Below are positions 4,315 to 7,418 of a stretch of 7,418 bases of DNA, one piece after another. This stretch comes from Rhodoferax sp. (lineage in GTDB: Bacteria; Pseudomonadota; Gammaproteobacteria; Burkholderiales; Burkholderiaceae_C), in assembly GCA_026785765.1 (NCBI GenBank), contig JAJAZK010000435.1, forward strand, positions 1 to 7,418, in the 5' to 3' direction. Both the position numbers and the translations under genes were made by a program. Position 1 is the stretch's first letter; every line of letters starts with the position of its first letter. The notes beneath the pieces were generated by a model. The model saw nothing but the letters and a program-made list of their open reading frames with translations, searched no databases and was not told where the DNA came from.

Positions 4315-6318
4315 ATGAACAGCATAACCATCGCGCCCAACAATCGGCTTGAGATCGCACAGCGACCGGTTGCCGGGTACGCGGACATCGGGTTTTTCCG
4401 GCACCATGGCGTCTGGGCGCCGGAGGTGCGCCTGTTCCGGCTGCTGAACTTCCGCGCCAAGGCCTTGATCATCTCGGCCATGTTTCTGCTTCCCATCCTG
4501 CTGCTGGGCTGGAGCTTTCTCGCGGCCAAGGCCGAAAGCATCTCGTTTTCTGCCAAGGAGCGCGTTGGCGTGGCTTACATCCGCGACGTACTGCCGCTGG
4601 TGCGACTCGGCCAAATGTACCGCCTCCAGGCATTGCAGGCGCAGGCCAAGGGCGGTCCCACGGCTGAACTGGCCGAGGCACGCAAGGCGCTGGACGCGCA
4701 AATGGCCCGCCTCGACGCCACCGAAAAGTCCCTGGGCGCCGAACTTGGCACGGCCATGGCGCTTGCCGCTGTGAGGGCGGCCGCCGATGCCGCAGCCGCA
4801 GCCAGCCCTGACAAGCTGTTCGAAGCCCACAGCGCACACGTAGACGCTGTGGTTGCACTGATCAGCCAGGCCACTGACGGCTCGAACCTGACGCTCGACC
4901 CGGACCTCGACACCTACTACCTGATGGACGGGTCGCTCGGCGCAGTCCCGGTTCTGGCGGAGTCGGCGGCCAGGCTGCGCGGCACCTCGGCCGCGGTGGC
5001 AAGCTCTGGCAAGCCGGCCGACGAAGCCATGCAACGCCACATCATTTCCGCGTCGGTCGCGATCGAACTTACCGCAGGCCGCGTTGCAACCGCGCTTGAC
5101 AAAGTGTATTCGATGCACCCGGAATACAAGGTCGAGTTCAAGGCTGACGACTTGCTGCTACAACTGCGTACATTTCGTGCACTGGCGATTTCGGGCAAGT
5201 CCGACACAGGCACGTTGATCGTGCAGGGGAGCGCCGTGGTGGATGGCCTGATTGCTTTGCAGCTCAAGATGATCGACCGCCTCGACGCTCTGCTCAAGGT
5301 GCGGGTGGACAACGCAATTGCGGCCCGCAACCTGGTCGTGGGCGTGGTCGGCGCCGCGCTGCTGGCAGGTGCCTATCTGTTCTACTCGTTCTACCTCGTC
5401 ACCCAGGGTGGCCTGGCCGAGGTGAAGCGCCATCTGGTCGCCATGACCGACGGCGACCTCACCACCAGCCCCAGCCCGTGGGGCCGGGACGAAGCGGCGG
5501 CGCTGATGATTTCGCTGCGCCACATGCAGTCCTCCTTGCGTGTCATCGTTGCGAGCGTGCGCGGCTCGTCGGACTCGATCGTGCATGCCAGCACCGAGAT
5601 CGCTGCGGCGTCGATGGACCTGTCGGCGCGCACCGAAGAAACCGCAGCCAGCCTGGAACAAAGCGCGGCGTCCATGGAGCAGATCGCAGCCACCGTCAAA
5701 CACACTGCCGACAATGTGCGCGAGGCCGCGCAGGTGGCGTGCGGCAACTCGGAGTCGGCGGCCCGGGGCAGCACTGTAATCGCAGAGGTGGTCAGCACCA
5801 TGCAGGACATCAACGCGTCCTCCAAAAAGATCAGCGACATCATTGGCACCATCGACGGCATTGCGTTCCAGACCAATATCCTGGCGCTGAACGCGGCGGT
5901 CGAGGCCGCCCGGGCCGGTGAGCAGGGGCGCGGCTTCGCGGTGGTCGCAAGCGAGGTGCGCAGCCTGGCGCAGCGCAGCGCGCAGGCGGCACGCGAGATC
6001 AAGACGCTGATCACCTCCAGTGTCGGGAAGGTCGAAGCAGGCGCGCAGGTGGTCGGCGGGGCCGGCCAGACCATGCAGGTGCTATTGGACAACGCACGCC
6101 GCATGAACGACCTGCTGGCGGCAATCTCAACCGCCGCCGCACAGCAAAGCAGCGGCGTGGCCCAGGTCGGCTCGGCCGTGACCGAACTCGACCGGATGAC
6201 GCAGCAGAATGCCACGCTGGTAGAAGAAACCGCCGCGGCCGCCTCCTCCCTCAGGGACCAGGCCCTCGGCCTGGCGACCGAGGTCGCGCGTTTTACGCTG
6301 CCACCGGGACACGCCTGA
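4315..6318 (+). CDS. Transmembrane methyl-accepting chemotaxis protein
   Basis: This is a 667-residue chemoreceptor. A cytoplasmic N-terminal extension (1-48, with GFFRHHGVWAPEVRLFR) precedes TM1 (about 49-70). A periplasmic, mostly helical sensor follows (about 71-336, including LTLDPDLDTYYLMD at 192-205), then TM2 (about 338-362), HAMP (about 363-412) and the MCP signalling hairpin (about 420-655). The hairpin tip, centred on 513-552, carries QTNILALNAAVEAARAGEQ and GFAVVASEVRSLAQRS, the CheA/CheW-binding region. Likely methylation helices contain TEETAASLEQ and VEETAAAASS. There is no C-terminal NWETF-type peptide for CheR. The ligand cannot be deduced. The start at 4315 has only a weak AGAGA ribosome site. 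A GTG at 4426 is an alternative but has GGAG directly abutting it, and the N-terminal extension looks like one I recall from Burkholderiales MCPs. Confidence 0.95.
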   Translation: MNSITIAPNNRLEIAQRPVAGYADIGFFRHHGVWAPEVRLFRLLNFRAKALIISAMFLLPILLLGWSFLAAKAESISFSAKERVGVAYIRDVLPLVRLGQMYRLQALQAQAKGGPTAELAEARKALDAQMARLDATEKSLGAELGTAMALAAVRAAADAAAAASPDKLFEAHSAHVDAVVALISQATDGSNLTLDPDLDTYYLMDGSLGAVPVLAESAARLRGTSAAVASSGKPADEAMQRHIISASVAIELTAGRVATALDKVYSMHPEYKVEFKADDLLLQLRTFRALAISGKSDTGTLIVQGSAVVDGLIALQLKMIDRLDALLKVRVDNAIAARNLVVGVVGAALLAGAYLFYSFYLVTQGGLAEVKRHLVAMTDGDLTTSPSPWGRDEAAALMISLRHMQSSLRVIVASVRGSSDSIVHASTEIAAASMDLSARTEETAASLEQSAASMEQIAATVKHTADNVREAAQVACGNSESAARGSTVIAEVVSTMQDINASSKKISDIIGTIDGIAFQTNILALNAAVEAARAGEQGRGFAVVASEVRSLAQRSAQAAREIKTLITSSVGKVEAGAQVVGGAGQTMQVLLDNARRMNDLLAAISTAAAQQSSGVAQVGSAVTELDRMTQQNATLVEETAAAASSLRDQALGLATEVARFTLPPGHA

Positions 6319-6595
6319 AGTGCGGGGACGTCGGCCCGGCGCGCCAGCAAAAAGACGCTGGCGCAGGGGCCGGCATTCGGTTTCGGACCTGCCGTGCGCC
6401 AAAGTTTCTGGCGGGGGCTGCCTGCAGCAGCAGCTTGACCAGGCGGTCTTCCAGGTCGATTGCCAGTGCGACCACCCTAGCCACCACCTGCCCGGTGAGA
6501 TCGTGAAAGTTCTGCGCCTTCATGATGTCAGTCAGATGGCCGTCGATAGGTCCTTTGGCGGCTTCGATGTCGGCCACAAAAGCGTTCGCCAGCAT
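6293..6595 (-). pseudogene. Truncated second CheZ (catalytic core only)
   Basis: The minus-strand frame 6595-6293 contains a CheZ core at about 6577-6413. It corresponds to residues 111-165 of the intact CheZ, with about 40 of 55 residues identical by eye. It includes IDGHLTDIM and FHDLTGQVVARVV, with the catalytic D and Q kept. The first half of the four-helix bundle is missing. The C-terminal CheY-docking peptide is also missing: the frame runs on into unrelated arginine- and proline-rich sequence overlapping the end of the MCP gene. There is no ribosome site at ATG 6595; an in-frame ATG at 6667 is also poor. It is most likely a decayed paralogue. The core differs from cheZ at many silent codon positions, so it was under selection long after the copies separated. 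A residual mini-protein cannot be excluded. Confidence 0.78.
6333..6371. terminator. Strong two-tier hairpin after the transmembrane MCP gene
   Basis: GCGCCAGC (6341-6348) pairs perfectly with GCTGGCGC (6357-6364) around an 8-nt A-rich loop. GGCCC (6333-6337) pairs with GGGCC (6367-6371) outside it. It begins 15 nt after the MCP stop codon. It is a probable transcript end or 3' stability hairpin. No T-run follows, so it is not a textbook intrinsic terminator. Confidence 0.45.
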
Positions 6596-6708
6596 ATCTG
6601 AGCAGCGGGTTGGGGGTGGAGGTTCGTGGGGTCGGCCGGGGACGGCGAGGCTTGCGCCAGACTTCAACAGCGGGCCACATGACCAAGCTGCGCCGGGCGC
6701 TGAGTTAG

Positions 6709-6772
6709 GGTGTTTTTCCGGCCCGTCTCAGGTATTGGCCTGATTGCTGGCGGAGGTTGTGGCACCTAGAGT
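6709..6772 (+). promoter_or_regulatory. Composite promoter copy D, driving the soluble MCP
   Basis: Arms are GGTGTTTTTCCGGC (6709-6722) and GGTATTGGCCTGAT (6731-6744), 22 bp apart. The -35-like hexamer is TTGCTG (6744-6749), the spacer is 17 bp, and the -10-like hexamer is TAGAGT (6767-6772). Transcription would begin near 6779, leaving a leader of about 220 nt to the MCP start at 7003. Confidence 0.65.
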
Positions 6773-6944
6773 TGACACCAGCCCTGAACCAGGGTCGATT
6801 CAGGTTCAACCCAACCAATGCAGATAACCATTCCCGCCCTCATCCGCCGACCGGACAACCGATCGGCGATCCACGCTTGGCACCATTTGGCCACACTTCG
6901 CAGTTGCTCGCACAACGACAGTGCCACAACCCAACCGCTGATGT

Positions 6945-6960
6945 CGCACACCGGTGTGCG
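6945..6960. promoter_or_regulatory. 16-bp perfect palindrome upstream of the soluble MCP
   Basis: CGCACACCGGTGTGCG is a perfect palindrome centred between 6952 and 6953, ending 42 nt before the MCP ATG. It lies inside the leader expected from promoter copy D. It could be an operator for a dimeric repressor acting as a roadblock, or be fortuitous. Confidence 0.4.
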
Positions 6961-7002
6961 CGCCACGGCCCCTTAGCCCACCCCGCAATCTCTGGAGTAC
7001 CT

Positions 7003-7418
7003 ATGTCCCTCGTCCGCAAAATATCCACCGTCCAGGAATCCCCACCGGCACTGCAGGTCATTTCCGCCGGTCTTCCCAAGAACGTCTCGCGCGACGCCGA
7101 CGTGCAGCGCAAACGCGCGCGCACGCTGGCCAAGCAGCAACAGGCGTCCGAGCGCGTGGCCGCCGCCGCCACCGAGTTGGCCTCGGGCGTCAATGAAGCG
7201 GCGTCGGCAGCCGAAGAGCTCAAGCGTGCCGCCACTCAGATCGCCACCGGCGCCGAAGAGGCTTCCGGCGCGGCTCAGGAGTCGTTGGCCGCCATCACGC
7301 AGGTCTCGGCCGCTATCACGCGTCAGATTGCCGCCGTGACGCAGGCCCAGCGCACCGCCGAAGGCATCCAGACGCTGGCCGGCGAGGTCAACGCGCAGGT
7401 CGGCTCGACCGTCGGCAA
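7003..7418 (+). CDS. Methyl-accepting chemotaxis protein without N-terminal membrane segment, 3' end outside window
   Basis: The 138 readable codons begin MSLVRKISTVQESPPALQ. After a short, polar, arginine/lysine-rich stretch (about 1-45) the protein enters an alanine/glutamate/serine-rich heptad pattern (ERVAAAATELASGVNEAASA, AAEELKRAATQI, TGAEEASGAAQESLAAI) typical of the descending MCP signalling helix. No hydrophobic segment or PAS/GAF-like domain occurs before the coiled coil, so it looks like a cytoplasmic chemoreceptor, though membrane or sensor segments could lie downstream. The start at 7003 is supported by GGAG (6994-6997) 5 nt upstream. The hairpin tip is beyond the window. Transcription probably comes from composite promoter copy D. 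Confidence 0.82.
   Translation, partial: MSLVRKISTVQESPPALQVISAGLPKNVSRDADVQRKRARTLAKQQQASERVAAAATELASGVNEAASAAEELKRAATQIATGAEEASGAAQESLAAITQVSAAITRQIAAVTQAQRTAEGIQTLAGEVNAQVGSTVG

Larger units (their letters stand above)
6319..7002. other. 684-bp region without an intact gene between the two MCP genes
   Basis: In order it contains the post-MCP hairpin, the minus-strand cheZ remnant, about 110 bp of G-rich sequence with nothing recognisable (6596-6708), composite promoter copy D, and a leader of about 220 nt with a 16-bp palindrome. No tRNA, insertion sequence or attachment site was seen. Any trace of a second cheY, expected by analogy upstream of the cheZ remnant, is absent. Confidence 0.7.

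Noticed and set aside
4252..4350. Two short leader frames overlapping at TCATGA (starts at 4252 and 4278)
   Set aside because: Nine and about 24 codons with no ribosome sites; the overlap is a by-product of the TCATGA inverted repeat.
4285..5118. Minus-strand open frames opposite the transmembrane MCP, including another at 5391-6350
   Set aside because: The plus strand encodes a complete MCP with all domains; the antisense frames show no family features.

Overview
The window is GC-rich DNA from a motile, Gram-negative bacterium. The CheY/CheZ pair, the MCP type with a 'FFRHHGVWAP' N-terminal extension, and the GGDEF/PilZ protein styles point to a betaproteobacterium of the order Burkholderiales, most likely Comamonadaceae-like. 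That placement is inferred from protein character, not from a marker gene. Every recognisable gene belongs to chemotaxis or cyclic-di-GMP signalling.

Layout from left to right. Positions 1-1084 (minus strand) hold a small two-helix membrane protein. It is coupled by an ATGA overlap to a PleD-type response regulator/diguanylate cyclase that runs off the left edge. A six-copy 9-bp tandem repeat sits just before the membrane protein's start codon. Positions 1253-2242 (minus) encode a GAF-GGDEF diguanylate cyclase with an intact GGDEF motif and I-site. Divergent from it, 2500-2850 (plus) encodes a single-domain PilZ protein, a likely c-di-GMP receptor. Converging on pilZ is a minus-strand cheY-cheZ operon (3922-2888). 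Divergent from cheY is a full-length transmembrane chemoreceptor (4315-6318, plus). Positions 6319-7002 carry no intact gene; they hold a hairpin, a truncated second cheZ on the minus strand, a promoter and a palindrome. A second, apparently soluble MCP starts at 7003 and runs off the right edge.

The most notable structure is not a gene. Five intergenic copies of one composite promoter were found by eye. Each has two 14-bp direct-repeat arms 22 bp apart, followed at fixed distance by a -35-like hexamer, a 17-bp spacer and a TANAGT-like -10. The copies lie ahead of the GAF-GGDEF gene, pilZ, the transmembrane MCP (two in tandem) and the soluble MCP. They would tie c-di-GMP synthesis, c-di-GMP sensing and chemoreceptors into one regulon. 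The arms resemble half-sites of the flagellar master regulator FlhDC, but that assignment is an inference. At pilZ the geometry puts the predicted transcription start on the ATG itself, so pilZ may be translated from a leaderless mRNA.

Working together, CheY-P carries the receptor signal to the flagellar motor and CheZ dephosphorylates it. The two cyclases would make c-di-GMP, and the PilZ protein could read it out, possibly to brake motility. The order cheZ(-) / promoter / mcp(+) occurs twice (2888-4315 and about 6410-7003), which suggests an old duplication whose second copy lost cheY and most of cheZ.
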